Positions 24,301 to 39,300 of a DNA stretch of 64,000 nt are shown piece by piece; position 1 is the stretch's first letter; each line of letters begins with the position of its first letter. The notes below the pieces were generated by a model, which was given only the letters and a program-made list of their open reading frames with translations, searched no databases and was not told the DNA's origin. Source of the stretch: Reyranella sp. (GTDB taxonomy: Bacteria > Pseudomonadota > Alphaproteobacteria > Reyranellales > Reyranellaceae); the NCBI RefSeq assembly GCF_004297405.1, contig NZ_SCVC01000036.1, positions 1-64,000 on the forward strand, written 5' to 3'. The translations under genes and the position numbers were made by a program.

Positions 24301-27300
24301 CCGCTCACGGTCACCGTCCCGCCGATCGTGCCGTTGGCTGAGAACAGGCCACCACTCACGCCGACCGGGCCAGCGATGCTGCCGGTGAGTGCAATCGAAC
24401 CGCCGGTGACGAAGGTGCCGCCGGTGTAGGTGTTGTTGCCCGCCAGCGTAAGCACGCCGTTGCCGGCCTTGGTCAGGCTGCCCGTGCCCGAGATGCCGTT
24501 CGCCAATGTGACGTTGTTGCCGTTGGTGTCGAGCGTACCGCCGTTGACGCCAAACGCCGCCAGCCGCGCCGAGATGTCGGTCGTGGTGCCGGCCGCCCAC
24601 TGCACGCCGCCGCCGTTCAGGGTGACGTTGCCGGTGCCGAAGTTGCCCAGCGTCGTGAAGTTGACCAGACCGCCGGTGACCGTCGTGCCGCCGCTGTAGG
24701 TGTTGTTGCCGGTCAGGGTCAGCGTGCCGGTGCCCTGCTTCAGCAGAGATCCCGCGCCGCCGATTACGCCACTGAACTGCGTCGACTGGTTGTTGCCGCC
24801 GACCGCAAGCTGCTTGCTGCCGAGCGAGACGGTGCCGGAACCCTCGATCGAGCCGATGGTCGTGCTGCTGCCCGCGATGCCGGCGATGGAAAGATCGCCG
24901 CCGCTGCCGATGTAGCGTGCGGTGCCACCGCTGCTGTTTCCCGTGAAACGGACATTGCCGCTGTTGGTGATCGTCGATGTGCCAGCAGTGCTGGCATCCG
25001 AGAACGCCAGCGCGCTTGCCGCGTCGGCCACCAGGAGCGCCGTCGCCGCCGCACTGGCCGAACTCGAGAAGCCGAGCAGGCCACCGTTGCGGGCCGTGAT
25101 GGAGCCCATGCCGGACATGTCGGCATTGACGAAGTTGGCAAAGCCGCCATCGGCGATCAGCGCGCCCACGATCTTGGCCGTCGTCGTGCTGCTGCCGATA
25201 TTGAGGCCCGCCGTCGAGGTGACCGTCGTGCCGCCGGTGTAGCTGTGCATGCCGGTGAAAGTCGTCTGCGCCGTACCCGCAACGCTGACGCCACCGCTGC
25301 CCGAGATCGAGCCGCCATAGGACAGGCCGGCTCCGCCCGCCATGAAGGCGACGGCGGCGTTGTTGACGATATTGCCGGCCATGGCCGTGCCGCCCACGCC
25401 GTCGCCGATCTGCAGCAGACCCGCGGCGACCGTGGTCGTGCCGGTGTAGCCGCTGTTGTCGCCGCTCAGGATCAGGGCGCCGCCGCCGCTCTTGGTCATT
25501 CCACCGTTGCCCGACATGTTGCCGGCATAGGTGCCCGTCGCCGTCTGCTCGAACACGACCGTGGCGTTGTTGGCGATGTTGCCCTGCAGACTGGCCGTCG
25601 TGCCCTGCAGGATGCCGCCGTTCACGATCGTGTTCGCGTTGGTGTTGGCGCCCGTCAGGATCAGCGTGCCGCTGCCGTCCTTGATGAAGCTGCCCGCGCC
25701 GCTGACGATACCAGCATAGGTCGTATCGCCCGTCTGGTTCACCGTCAGTGTGCCGCCGTTTAGCGTCACGCCGCCGCCCGTGCCGGACAGCGCGCCGATA
25801 GTCTGGGCGTTGCCGTTGAGGTCGAACGTGCCGCCGTTGATCGCGAGCGACCCTGTCGTCGTCAGCGCATTGTCGATGCCGAGCTGCAGCGTGCCGCCGC
25901 TGATCGTCGTGCCGCCGGTATGGAGGCTGTTGCCCGTCAGCACCGTGGTGCCGCTCACCTGCTGCACCGTGCCGCTGCCCGAGATCGAGCCACCGAACGT
26001 GGTGCCCGTCCCGGCGAACTGTAGCGTGCCGCTGTTGGCGACATCGCCCTGGATCGAGCCGGAGCCGCCGAGGCTCAGCAGTGCGCCGGTCGAAATGGTC
26101 GTCCCGCCGCTGTAGGTGTTGGCGCCGGTCAGTACGACCGAGCTCCCCTCGCCCACCACCAGGCCGCCCACGCCGGAGACCACGCCGGCCAGCGTGAGAA
26201 CGTTGCTGCCCGTGTTGAAGGTGCCGCCGCCGGTCGAAAGCACGATGGAGCGGTTGCTGGTGAAGCTCGCCGTCGCCTGCACCGTGCTGCCGGCCAGAGT
26301 CAGCGTACTGCCGGCCCCGCCCAGCTCGGAGTCTGCGCCGACCACGAGCGTGCCGCCGCCCATGGCGATGCCGCCGGTGAAGGTGTTGTTGCCGGTGAGC
26401 GTCACCGTGGCGTTGCCCATGAATAGCAAGCCGCCGGTGCCGCTGATGTTGCCGCCGAAGGTGATGTTGTCGGAGCGGAAGAAGGCCAGCGTGCCGTCGT
26501 TCTGGACGTTGCCGGCCAGCGAGCCGGTCGTGCCGCCGTTGCCGATCTGCAGGATGCCGCCGGCAATGATCGTACCGCCGGTGAAGGTGTTCTCACCCGT
26601 CAGCACGACGGTACCCACGCCGCTCTTGGTCAGCGTGCCCGTACCAGACATTGCGCCGGCATAGACGCCCGCGCCCACCTGATCGAAGGTCACGTTGGCG
26701 TTGTTGACGATGTTGCCCTGCAGGCTCGACGTCGTGCCGGCGAGTGTACCGCCCGAAACCGTCGTGCCACCGGTGTAGCTGTTAGTGCCCGTCAGCGTGA
26801 GCGTGCCGTCGCCCGACTTGGTCAGGCTGCCAGTACCGGCGATGGTGCCGGCATAGCTCGTGTCCGTGCTCTGGTTGACCGTCAATGCACCGTTGTTGCT
26901 GAGTGCGACCGTGCCACCGGTGCCCGAAAGAGAGCCAACCGTCTGGGTCTGGCCATTCAGGTCGAACGTACCGCCATTCACCGCCACTGCGCCGGTCGCG
27001 GTCAGGTTGCCGCCGGTGCCGAGCTGCAAGGTGCCGTTGTTGATCACGGTGCCGCCGCTATGGCTGCTGGCGCCGGTCAGGCTGAGCGTGCCGCCGCCGT
27101 CCTTGATCAGGCTGCCGTTGCCGGTGAAGGCACCCGCGTAGTTCGTATCGGTGCTCTGGTTGACCGTCAGCGCCGCGCTGCCATTCAGGCCGACGGTGCC
27201 GCCGGTGCCGGAGAGCGCACCGACCGTCTGGTTTTGGCCGTTGAGGTCGAAGGTGCCGCCGTTGACGGCCAGCGCGCTCGTCGCCGCCAGGCTGCCGCCA

Positions 27301-30300
27301 GCGCCGAGCTGCAAGGTGCCGCCGTTGACGATCGTGCTGGCGTGCGTGTTGCTGCCCGTCAGGGCGAGCGTGCCGACACCGGCCTTGATCAGGCTGCCGC
27401 TGCCGCTGATCTGGCCGCCGAACGATCCGTTCGTGGCCTGATCGACGGTGAGCGCTCCCGATCCCAGCAGGATATTCGTCGAGCCATCGCCGGCAATGCC
27501 GCTGACCGTCTGCGTCTGGCCGTTGAGGTCGAAGGTGCCGCCGTTGTTGCCGAGGTTGAGCAAGGTGCTCGACGACAGGCTGCCGCCGAGGCCGAGCTGC
27601 AGCAGGCCGGCCTCGATCTGCGTCGTGCCGGTGTAGCTGTTGGCGCCGGTCAGAACGAGCGAACCGTCGACGAGGAGCGATCCGCTGCCGGCGATGCTGC
27701 CGCCGAAGCTCATCGGGCTGTTGTTCACGAAGCGCACCAGCCCTTCGTTCTCCACGTCGCCCGCAATCGAGCCTGTGCCGAGGTCGAGCGTGCCGCCCGT
27801 CTGGACGATCGTGCCGCCCGTATAGGTGTTGGCACCGGAGAAGCCGATGGTCGTGCCGCTCGCGACCAGCAGCGCGCCGGTGCCCGACATGATCCCACCG
27901 TAGACGCCGGAGTCGGAGAACGTGACGGTGGCGTTGTTGGTGATGTTGCGCGACAGCGCCGCCATCGTGCCCTGCAGCGTGCCGCCGCTCACGAAGGTGT
28001 CGCCGGTGTAGGACGCCGTGCCATCGAGCACGAGCGTGCCGGTGCCGGTCTTGATCAGGTTGCCGCTGCCCGACAGGACGCCGGTCAACGTGAGCGTGAA
28101 GCCGTTCGTGTCGAACGTGCCGGCGCTGCCCGCCAGCACGATCTGCCGACCGGAACTGAAGCTCGCCGTGGCCTGCACCGTGCCGTCGTCGAGGGTGAGC
28201 GTGCTGCCGGCCGGACCGAGCTGGCTGTCGCTGCCGGCGCGCAGGATACCGCCGACGGAAACACCACCCGTGAAGGTGTTGGTGCCGGTGAAGTCCACCG
28301 AGCCCGTGCCCATCAGCTTGATGCCGCCGCTGCCGCTGATGTCGCCGGCAAAGACGATATTGTCGGAGCGATAGAAGGTGAGCGTGCCGTCGACAGCCAC
28401 GCTGCCCGCGATCATGCCGGTCGTGCCGCCGACGCCGAGCTGCAGCGTGCTGCCCGTCGCGATCGTCGTGTCGCCGCTGTAGGTGTTGGTGCCCGTCACG
28501 ACGACGATGCCGCCGCCGCTCACCGTCACCGAGCCGGTGCCGGACATGGTCCCGGCGTAGGTGCCGGTCGTGCTCTGGTTGAAGACGACGCCAGCGTTGT
28601 TGACGATGCCGCCCTGGAGGCTCGCGGTCGTGCCCTGCAGGACACCGCCACTCACGACCGTGTTGGTCAGGCTGTTCGTGCCGCTCAGGATCAGCGTTCC
28701 GTTGCCCGCCTTGATCAGGGTCCCCGCACCGCCAATCGAGCCGGCATAGGTCATGTTGCTGCTCTGATCGACCGTCAGCGTGCCGCTGCCCAGCGCGACT
28801 GCACCGCCCGTGCCCGAAAGTGTACCGACCGTCTGGTTGTAGCCGTTGAGATCGAAGGTGCCGCCGTTCACCGTCAACGCGCTGCCTGCGGCCAGGGCAC
28901 CGTTGATGCCCATTTGCAGGGTGCCGCCGCTGACCGTCGTGCCGCCGGTGTAGCTGTTCACGCCGGCGAGAACGAGCGTACCGCTGCCGGCCTTGGTGAG
29001 GCTGCCTGTGCCATCGATCGTGCCGGCATAGCTCGTGTTGCCAGCCTGATCGACCGTCAATGCGCCGTTGCCCAGCGCCACGGTGCCACCCGTACCGGCC
29101 AGCCCGCCAATCGTCTGCGTGTTGCCGTTGAAGTCAAAGGTGCCACCATTGACCGTGAGCGTGCTGGTCGCAGCCAGCGAGCCGCCTGCGCCGAGCTGCA
29201 GGACGCCGCCATTCACCACGGTGTTGGCGTGCGTGTTGGCGCCCGCCAGTGTGAGCGTGAAGGTGCCGCTGCCGTTCATGACCAGGCTGCCGTTGCCGCC
29301 AATGATGCCGGCATAGCTGGTGTTGCCGCTCTGGGTCACCGTCAGCACGCCGCCATCGCCCAGCGCCACCGCGCCGCCCGTACCGGAGAGCGCGGCTATC
29401 GTCTGGGCATTGCCGTTCAGGTCGAACGTGCCGCCATTCACGGTCATCGCACCGCTCGACGCCAGGCTGCCGCCAGCTCCTAGCTGTAAGGTGCCACCGC
29501 TGATCGTCGTGCCGCCGGTATAGCTGTTGGCGGCGGTCAACACCGTCGTGCCGCTCACCTGCTGCACCGCGCCGCTGCCCGAGATCGCGCCGCCGGCCGT
29601 GGTACCGGTGCCCGCGAACTGCAGGATGCCGCCGTTGGTGACATTGCCCTGGATCGAGCCGGAGCCACTCAGCGTCAGCGACGAACCCGTCGAGATCGTG
29701 GTGCCGGCCGTGTAAGTGTTCGTGCCGGTAAAGGTGATGGCGCCGTCGATCGTGACAGCGCCCGCGCCAGAGATGGCACCGCCATAGGTTCCGGCCGTGA
29801 TCTGGTTGAAGGCAACAACGGCATTGTTCGTGATGTCACCCTGCAGGCTGTCGGTCGTGCCCTGCAGGATGCCGCCGTTCACCGTCGTGCCGCCCGAGTA
29901 GGTGTTGGTGCCGGTCAGAATCAGGGTGCCGGCGCCGCTCTTCGTCAGCCTGCCATCGCCCGAGACCGTGCCTGCGAGCGTCAGCGTGTAGCCGTTGGTA
30001 TCGAACGTGCCGCCGCTGGCACCCAATTCGATCGGCCGCGCCGTCGAGAAGCTGGCGATCGTCTGCACGGCGCCGCCATTCAGGATCAGCAGGTTGCCGG
30101 TCGGGCCGAGGTTGGCGTCCGAGCTGGCGATGATCACACCGCCGCCCACCGTGGTGGCGCCGGTATAGGTGTTTGTGCCGGTCAGTGTGACGCTGCCGCT
30201 GCCCATCAGGGTCACGCCACCGCTGCCGCTGATGTTGCCAGCGAAGACGATGTCGTCGGAACGATAGAAGGACAGCGTGCCGTTGGTGACGACATTGCCG

Positions 30301-33300
30301 GCGAGTGAACCGGTCGTGCCGCCGTTGCCGATCTGCAGGATGGTGTTGGCCGCGATGGTCGTGCCGCCCGTATGGCTTACAGTGCCGGTGAGCAGGACAG
30401 CGCCGCCACCGCTGACAGTGAGCGCACCGCTGCCGCTCAAGTCGCCGGCGTAGGTTCCGATCGTGTTCTGGTTGAAAACAACGATGCTGTTGTTGACGAT
30501 GGTACCCTGCAAGCTGCTGGTCGTGCCCGTCAGCGTGCCGACCGACACCGTCGTGCCGCCGGAATAGCTGCTCGTACCACTCAGCGTCAGGTTCCCGTTG
30601 CCGATCTTGGTGAGCGCACCGCTGCCGGACATGTTGCCGGCATAGGTTCCGTCGACCGCCTGGTCGAACACCACCGCGGCATTGTTGACGATGTTGCCCT
30701 GCAAGCTGGTCGTCGTGCCGGTCAGCGTGCCTCCGGAGACGGTGGTGCCGCCGCGATAGGTATTGGCGCCGGTGAGCGTCAGGTTACCAGCGCCGCTCTT
30801 CGTCAAGCTGCCGCCGGTGCCGCCGCTCATGACCCCGGCATAGATGCCATCGGTGCTCTGGTCGAAGACGATGGCCGCGTTGTTGAGGATGTTGCCCTGC
30901 AGGCTCGTCGTCGTGCCGATCAGCGTGCCGCCCGATACCGTCGTGCCACCACTGTAGCTGTTGGTGCCCCCCAGGATGAGCGTGCCGCCGCCCTGCTTGG
31001 TGAGGCGACCGGCACCCGTGATGTCGCCGTCTTGCGTCAGGGTCGTGCCGTTGTCGACATTGAACCTGCCGCCTCCGTTCTCCAGAATCGTGGCACGCGC
31101 CATCGCAAAGCTGGCCGTGGTCTGCAGCGTGCCGCCATCGAAGGAGAGACCGCCACTCGCCGCACCGAGTGCCGCGTTGTTGGCGACCGAGAGCGTGCCA
31201 CCGCTGATGAACGTGCCGCCGCCATAGCTGTTGGCGCCCGTCAGCGTGAGCATGCCGAGGCCTGCCTTGATCAACGCACCGCTGCCGCTCATGACGGCGG
31301 CATAGGTCCCGTCGGTGTCCTGATCGAACGACACAAACGCGTTGTTGAGGATGGCGCCCTGCAGGCTCGCCGTCGTGCCGGCCAGCATACCGCCCGACAC
31401 CGTCGTGCCGCCGCTGTAGCTGTTGGTGCCGCTCAGGATCAGGGTCCCGCTGCCGGTCTTGGTGAGCGTGCCGCTGCCCGACATGTTGCCGGCATAAGTC
31501 TCGAACAACAACTGGTCGAACACCACCGCAGCGTTGTTGACGATGTTACCCTGCAGGCTCGATGCCGTGCCGATCAGCGTGCCGCCCGAAACGGTCGTGC
31601 CGCCGCTGTAGGTGTTGGTGCCGATCAGGGTCAGCGTGCCGCTGCCCGTCTTGACCAGGCTGCCGTTGCCGCCGATGGCGCCGGCAAAGCTGGTGCTGCT
31701 GCTCTGGTTTACCGTCAGCACGCTGCCGGTGCCCAACGCCACCGTACCGCCCGCGCCGGCCAGTGCGCTCACCGTCTGGTCAAAGCCGTTGAGGTCGAAG
31801 GTGCCGCCGGTCACCGTGAGGGCACCCGTCGCCGCCAGGATATTGTCGAAGCCGATCTGCAGCGTGCCGCCGGAGACGGTCGTACCGCCGGTGTAGCTGT
31901 TCGTGTTGGTGAGCGTGAGTCGGCCGCTACCCGTCTTGATGAGACTGCCGCTGCCGGATACGTCCACGCCGGTCGACGTGTCCGTGGTCTGGTTCACGGT
32001 GAGCGTGCCGCTGCCCAGCGTGATCGTGCCGTAGTCGCCGCGGAGTTCACTGACCGTCTGGCTGGCGCCGTTCAAATCGAACGTGCCGCCATTGACATGA
32101 AGGGAGCCGCTGGCCGACAGGCTGCCGCCAGCACCGAGCTGCAGGATACCGCCATAGACATTCGTGCCGCCGGTGTAGGTATTGGCGCCGGTCAGCACGA
32201 CCGTGCCTCCACTTTTCTTCACCAGCCCGCCGTTGCCGGAGATCACGCCGGCATAGGTGCCGGATGTCCCCTGATCGAAGATGACCAGCGCACTGGCGCT
32301 AGCGGCAATATTGCCTTGCAGGCTGTCCGTCGTCCCGATGAACCACACGCTATCCAGGGTCGTCCCGCCACTGTAGGTGTTCGCGCCTGTCAACGTGAGC
32401 TGTGATCCCTGACCCTGCACATCCAGAGCGCCAGTGCCGACGATGGCGCCGTTGTAGACCGCCTCTCCCCGTTGAATCAGCGTCAGCGTGGCCGTGCCGA
32501 GATCGATGGTGCCGCCGCTGCCGGACAGGGTGCCGACCATCTGGTTGTAGCCATTGAGATCGAACGTACCGCCGTTCACCGTGAGCGGGCGGAAGAGCGG
32601 CATCGTATTGGTCGCGCCCATCTGCAGAACGCCAGCGTTCACGACCGTGCCGCCGGTGTAGGTGTTCGCGCCCGTCAGGACGAGCGTGCCGCCGCCGCTC
32701 TTGATCAGCGAACCGTCACCGGAGATCACGCCAGCAAAGGTCTGGTTGGTGGCCTGGTCGACCGTCAAGGCGCCGCCGGTGCCGAGCAGAACGCTGCCGG
32801 CGCCCGTCAGGCCGCCGACTGTCTGCGTTCTGCCGGCGAGGTCGAACGTACCGGTCGCGTTGACATCCAGCAGACGCGTCGCGCCGAGGCTGCCGCCGGT
32901 GCCGAGACGCAGGGTCGCGCCGCTCTGCACCGTCGTGGTGCCGGAGTAGGTATTGACGCCCGAAAAAGTCACATCGCCGTTCGCGACAATGAGATTGCCG
33001 CTGCCCGACAGGATGCCGGCATAGGTGCCAGCGGTCGCCTGGTCGAAGAACAACGCGCCGCTGTTGGCGATATTGCCCTGCAGGCTCGTGGTTGTGCCCG
33101 TCAGCGTGCCGTCCGAGATCGTCGTGCCGCCGCTGTATGTGTTGGTGCCCGAGAGCGTCAGGTTGCCGCCGCCACTCTTCGTCAGGCTGCCGCTGCCGCT
33201 CATCGCGCCGGCATAAGTGCCGTCGAAGGCCTGATCGAATACGACAGCCGCGTTGTTTAGGATGGCGCCCTGAAGGCTGGTCATCGTCCCGGTCAGCGTG

Positions 33301-36300
33301 CCCGCCGCAACCGTCGTGCCACCGTTGTAGGTGTTGGCACCCGAGAGCGTAAGATTTCCAGTGCCGACCTTGGTCAGGAGGCCGGTGCCGGACATGACGC
33401 CGGCATAGGTGCCGTCGAAACTCTGGTCGAAGGTCACCAGGCTGTTGTTGACGATAGCGCCCTGCAGGCTGGTCGACGTCCCGGTCAGCGTTCCCGCCGA
33501 AACCGTCGTGCCGCCGCCATAGGTGTTGGCGCCGCTGAGCGTCACGTTACCGCTGCCCGTCTTGGTCAGCGTGCCGGAGCCGGACATGATTCCGGCGTAG
33601 GTACCATCCGTGGTCTGATCGAAGACCACCGCCGCGTCGTTGAGGATGTCGCCCTGCAGGCCGTCGGTCGATCCGGCGAGCGTGCCCGCGGAGACCGTCG
33701 TGCCACCGGTGTAGCTGTTGGTGCCGATAAGCGTGAGCGTGCCGCTGCCTGTTTTCACCAGGCTGCCGGAACCGGAAATGGCCGCGCCGACGGCCGTATC
33801 GGTGGTCTGGTCCACGGTGAGCGTGCCGCTGCCCAGCGTGATCGCGCCGTTCAGGCCGGACAATGCGCCGACCGTCTGGTTGGCGCCGTTCAGGTCGAAC
33901 GTACCGCCAAGAATATTGAGGACACTGCCGGCCAGGAGGCTCCCGCCGGCGCCGAGCTGCAGGATGCCGGCGAGGACGTTCGTGCCGCCGGTGTAGGTAT
34001 TGGCACCGGCCAGGATCAGGGTGCCCGTCCCGGCCTTGGCAAGCGCGCCACTGCCGGAGACGACACCGGACAGCGTCAGGTCGTTGCCATTGGTGTCGAA
34101 GGTGCCGGTGCCGGACGTCAGCTCGAACGGCCGCGTGCTGGTGAAACTTGCGGTCGCCTGCACGGTGCCACCAGCGAGACGCAGGATATTGCCGATCGGC
34201 CCCAGCTCGGAATCGCTGCCGGCGCGGATCGTGCCGCCAACGGTGATGTCGCCCAAGAAAGTGTTGTTGCCGGTGAGCGTAACGACGCCCGGTCCCATCA
34301 GGCTGATACCGCCGATGCCGCTGATGTTGCCCGCAAAGACGACGTCGTCCGAGCGATTGAAGGCCAGGGTACCGTTGGTCACCACGTCGCCTGCGATCCA
34401 GCCGGTCGTGCCGCCGTTGCCGAGCTGCAGAACGTTGCCCGCGCCGACGGTGGTGCCGCCGCTGTAGGTGCTGTTGCCGGTGAGGATGACCTTGCCACCG
34501 CCGGTCACCAACATGGAGCCGCTGCCCGACATCGCACCGGCGTAGGTGCCTGTCGTGGCCTGAAAGAAGTAAACGGCGGCATTGGTGACGATGTCGCCCT
34601 GCAGGCTCGCCGTCGTGCCGCGCAGGATGCCACCGTTGACGGTCGTGCCGCCGCTGTAGGTGTTGGCACCCGTGAGGGTGAGCATGCCGCTGCCATTCTT
34701 GACGAAGGCACCCGAGCCCGTGATCTCGCCGGCAAAGCTCGTGGTCGTCGACTGGTCGACGGTCAGCGTGCCGCTGCCCAGGGCGACCATGCCGCCGCTG
34801 CCGGCAAGAGCGCCGACTGTCTGGTTGTTGCCGTTCAGGTCGAAGGTGCCGGCATCGACCGTGAGGCTGGCGAGGCTCGACAGCGAGACGCCGGTGCCAA
34901 GGCGCAACGTGCCGCCCGCGATGGTCGTGCCGCCTTCGTAACTCTGGTTGGCGTCAAAGGTGACCACGCCGCTGCCGCGCTTGGTGACCGAGCCGACGTT
35001 GTTGATGACGCCGGTGAAGGAGCCATCCGTGTCCTGATCGAAGACGACCTGCGCCTGGTTGCTGATGGTCCCGCGCAGGGTGGATGTGTCGCCCTGCAAG
35101 ATACCAGCGAGAACCGTCGTCGTGCCGCTGTAGCTGCTCGTGCCCACAAGCTTCAGCGTGCCGGCGCCGGACTTGGTCAGGGTGCCCCAGCCGCTGAACG
35201 CGCCCTGCAGGGTGGTCGTGCCAGCGTCGACGCGAATCGCATTGCCGTTGCCGTTGCTCTGCACATCGTGGGTGAGAACGAGATCGCTGTCGGTCAGCAG
35301 CGTGCCGCCCTGGATCCGCAGGTTCGCGCTCGCCGCACCGAGGGCAGCGCTGTTGGTCACCTTCAGCGTGCCCTGACCGATCACTGTCTCGGCGGTGTAG
35401 GTGTTCGTGCCTTCCAGCACGAGTGTGCCCGCACCCTGCTTCACCAGGTAATCCAAGCCGCTGATCGTGCCGCTGTGGGTCAGCGTCACGCCGTTGTCGA
35501 CCTCGAAACCGCCACCGTTCAGCAGGGTCGTCGTGCGCGCCATGGAGAAGCTCGCAGTCGTCCGCAGGAAGCCGCCCTGAATGGCGAGGACACCGCTCGC
35601 AGCGCCCAGTGCCGCATCGCTCGACACCGACAACGTACCGCTACCTATCGCCGTGCCACCGGTGTGGGTGTTCGAGCCGCTAAGCGTCAGCGTGCCGTTG
35701 CCAGCCTTGACCAGCTGACCACCGCCATCGATCGTGCCGCCGAAGGTGGTGTTGGTCGTCTGACCGACCTGCAGGAAGGTGCCATTGCTCAGGAGCAGAC
35801 TGCCGCCGGTGCCCGACAGGTTGCCAACGACCTGATTCTGGCCATTGAGGTCGAAGGTGCCGCCCGTCATCGTCAGGGCACCGGTCGAGAGGAGCGAACC
35901 GCCGGCGCCGAGCTGCAGGGTGCCACCGCTCACGGTCGTTCCGCCCGAGTAGGTGTTGGCACCGGACAGGATGAGTGTGCCGCTGCCGGCCTTGGTCAGG
36001 CCACCCGCCCCGCCGATCGCCTGTGCGATCGTGGTGTCGTTGCCGTTGGTGTCGATCGTGCCGCCGCCGGCGTTCAGCGTGAGCGCCCGCGTGCTTGCGA
36101 GATTGAAGCTGTTCAGGAACTGCAAGGTGCCGTTGTCGAAGGCGACGCCGCCATTGACGTCACCCAGCGCCGCATCGCTCGCAATGGCCAAGGTGCCGCC
36201 CGAGATGACGGTGTTGCCTTCGTAGGTGTTGGCGCCCGTGAGGCTGAGCGTGCCGGCACCCGCCTTGGTCAGGCCACCGGTGCCACCGATCGCCTGCGAG

Positions 36301-39300
36301 ATTGTCGTACTGAAGCCGTTGGTATCGATCGTGCCGCCGCCGGCATTGAGCGTCAGCGCCCGTGTCCCCGCGAGATCGAAGCTCGACAAGAACCGGAGGC
36401 CGCCGCCGTGCAAGGTGAGGCTGTTGCCAGTGTTGCCGAGGTTGGCATCGGCGGCGACCGCCAGGGTGCTGCCGGCCACCGAGACGGCGCCGGTGAAGGT
36501 GTTCGCTCCCGCCAGGGTCAGCGTGCCCAGCCCGTTGATCGCGAGGTCGCCCGTTCCATGGATCGTTCCGGCAATCGTATTCGTCGAGCTGGCCAGCGAG
36601 ATGCGGCCCGAGGTAACCAGCTCGATGTCGCGCCCGGCGGAGAGATCGAAGCTCGACAGGAACCGGAGGCCGCCGCCAGTCGCGAGACGGATGTCTGACG
36701 TCGCACTGCCCAGATTTGCGTCGAGCGCGACCGCGAGGAAACCGGCCGTGACGTGCGTCCCGCCCTCATAGGTATTGAGCCCGGTCAGGGTAAGGGTCCC
36801 TTCCCCGGACTTGCTGAGCGTTCCGGTGCCGGACATGACCCCGGCATAGACGCCATCGCTGCTCACCTGCCCGAAGGAGACCAGCCCATTGTTGGTGATG
36901 TCACCCCGGAGGTTCGCGGCCGAGCCGATCAGCGAGCCGGCGCTGACCGTCGTGCCACCGGCATAGTTGGCAGTGCCGAGCAAGGTCAGAGAACCGGCGC
37001 CCGTCTTGATGAGACTGCCGGAGCCGCCCAGGTGTCCAGACAGGCTCAGGTCATCAGCATTGGTGACGACGTCGAAGGTCGCCGCGCCGCTCAGCGTGAC
37101 CGGGTGGTTGAGGGTGACGACATTCGTCACACGCAACGTGCCGCCGTTGATCGTGAGGCCGCTGCTGTTGCCAAAGGGCGAGCTCGCCGAAATGGCCAGA
37201 ACGCCGCCGCTGATCGTCGTTTCACCCGTGTAGCTGTTGGCGCCCGTCAGGGTCAGGGTGCCAGCGCCAGACTTGGTCAGGCCGCCCGTACCTCCGATCG
37301 CCTGCGTGATCGTCGTGTCGAAGCCATTTGTGTCGAAGGTGCCGCCGCCGCCACCCAATGTTATCGGGCGTGTGTTGGCGAGGTCGAAGGTTGCGAGGTA
37401 CCTCAGCGTGCCCCCATCGAGCGCCAGACTGCCTGTGCCCAGCCTCGCGTCGCTGCCGATCGCCAGGGCAGCCCCTCCGCGGACAGCGGTGCCGCCCGAG
37501 TAGGTGTTGGCGCCCGTAAAGGTCATCGTGCCGGGGCCTTCGATCGTCAGCCTGCCGACATCGTCGATCACACCGCCAAACGTCGTCGTCGCACCATTCA
37601 GCGAGAACGTTCCGCCAAAACTGGTGACGGAGACGGTCCGTGTGCTCGCCAGATCGAAGCTCGACAGGAACTTGAGCCTGCCACCCTGGAACGAAATAAG
37701 GCCGGACGCATTGCCCAGATTTGCATCCGACGCGACCGCCAGCGTGCCGCTGTGTCCGGCTCCGATGATGGTCCCGCCCGTATGCGTGTTGATGCCCGTC
37801 AGGGTCAGCGTCCCGTCGCCGGTTTGGACAACGGACCCGGTGCCCGAGATCGCGCCGGAGTAAGTCGCGTCGTCGGGGTAAAAGGTCGAGAAATAAACCG
37901 ACGTGCCGTTATTGACGACAATGTCGCCAATGGGAGCAGAACCGCTGACGATGGAAACGGCGCCTTGATTGACGATCAGCCGGCCTGTGTGCGTGTTGTT
38001 GCCCGCCAGAACCAGGATACTGCTACCCCACTTGCTAAGATCGCCCGAGCCGCTGATCGCGCCGAAGAGCCCCAAGATGCCGTCGTTCACGATCGTGCTG
38101 TTGGCGCTGAGCACGATGGCGCGGTTCATATTTATGTCGGAGGTGGTCTGCAGCGTGCCGCCATTGAGGGTGATGCCGCTAGTGACATTGCCCAATGCGT
38201 CATCCGCGCCGATGCTGACCGTGCCGCCGCTGATCGTTGTGCCACCGACGTAGGTATTGGTGCCGCTGAGGGTCAGCGTTCCAGCACCGGTCTTGGTCAA
38301 GGGACCGCTTCCCGTGATCGCCTGCGAGATCGTCGTGTTGAAGCCGTTGGTGTCGATCGCGCCACCGCCGGCGTCCAGCGTGAGCGTCCGCGTGCTCGCG
38401 AGATTGAAGCTGTTCAGGAACTGCAGCGTCCCATTGTCGAATGTGACGCCGTTGTTAACGTTGCCCAATGCCGCATCGCTGCCGATGGCCAACGTACCGC
38501 CGCCGGAGATGGCGATGGCGCCGCTGAACGTGTTGGCGCCGGTGAGGCTCAGTTTGCCTGCGCCGGACTGGGTGAGGCCGCTGCTTCCAGAGATCGCCGA
38601 GGCGATCGTCGCATCGTATCCGTTGGTGTCGATCGCACTGCCGGTACCCAGCGTGATCGCCCGCGTCCCCGCGAGCGTCGAGTTCGACAGGAATCGCAGG
38701 GTCGAGTTGTCGAGCGTCAGGGCGTTGGCGGTGTCGCCGAGACTTGCGTCTCCGGAAATTTCCAGAGTGCTGCCAGTGACCGACGTCGTGCCGGTGAAGG
38801 TGTTGGTTCCGGTAAGGGACAACGTGCCCGGCCCCTCGATCGCGAGGTTGCCCGTGCCATGGATCGTGCCGGCAATCCTGTTCGTCGAACTGACGAGCTG
38901 CAGGCGGCCAGAGGTAACCAACTCGACGTCGCGGCCGGAGGAGAGATCGAAGCTCGACAGGAAGCGAAGGATGCCGCCGTTCCTGAGACTGATATCGCCC
39001 GTCGCACTGCCCAGGTTCGCGTCCTGTCCGACCGCAAGCGTACCCGCCGTAACCTGCGTCCCGCCCTGATGGGTGTTGAGCCCGGTCAGGGTCAGCGTTG
39101 CCGAGCCGAACTTGCTGAGCATTCCGGTGCCGGACATGATTCCGGCATAGGTGCCGTCACTGTCCTGCCCGAAGTAGACGATCGCGTTGTTCGTGATGTT
39201 GCCCTTGAGATTGTCAGTCGAGCCGACCAGGGAGCCGCCGCTGACCGTCGTGCCGCCGGTATAGTCGGCAGTCCCGCGCAAGGTCAGGGAGCCGGCGCCC

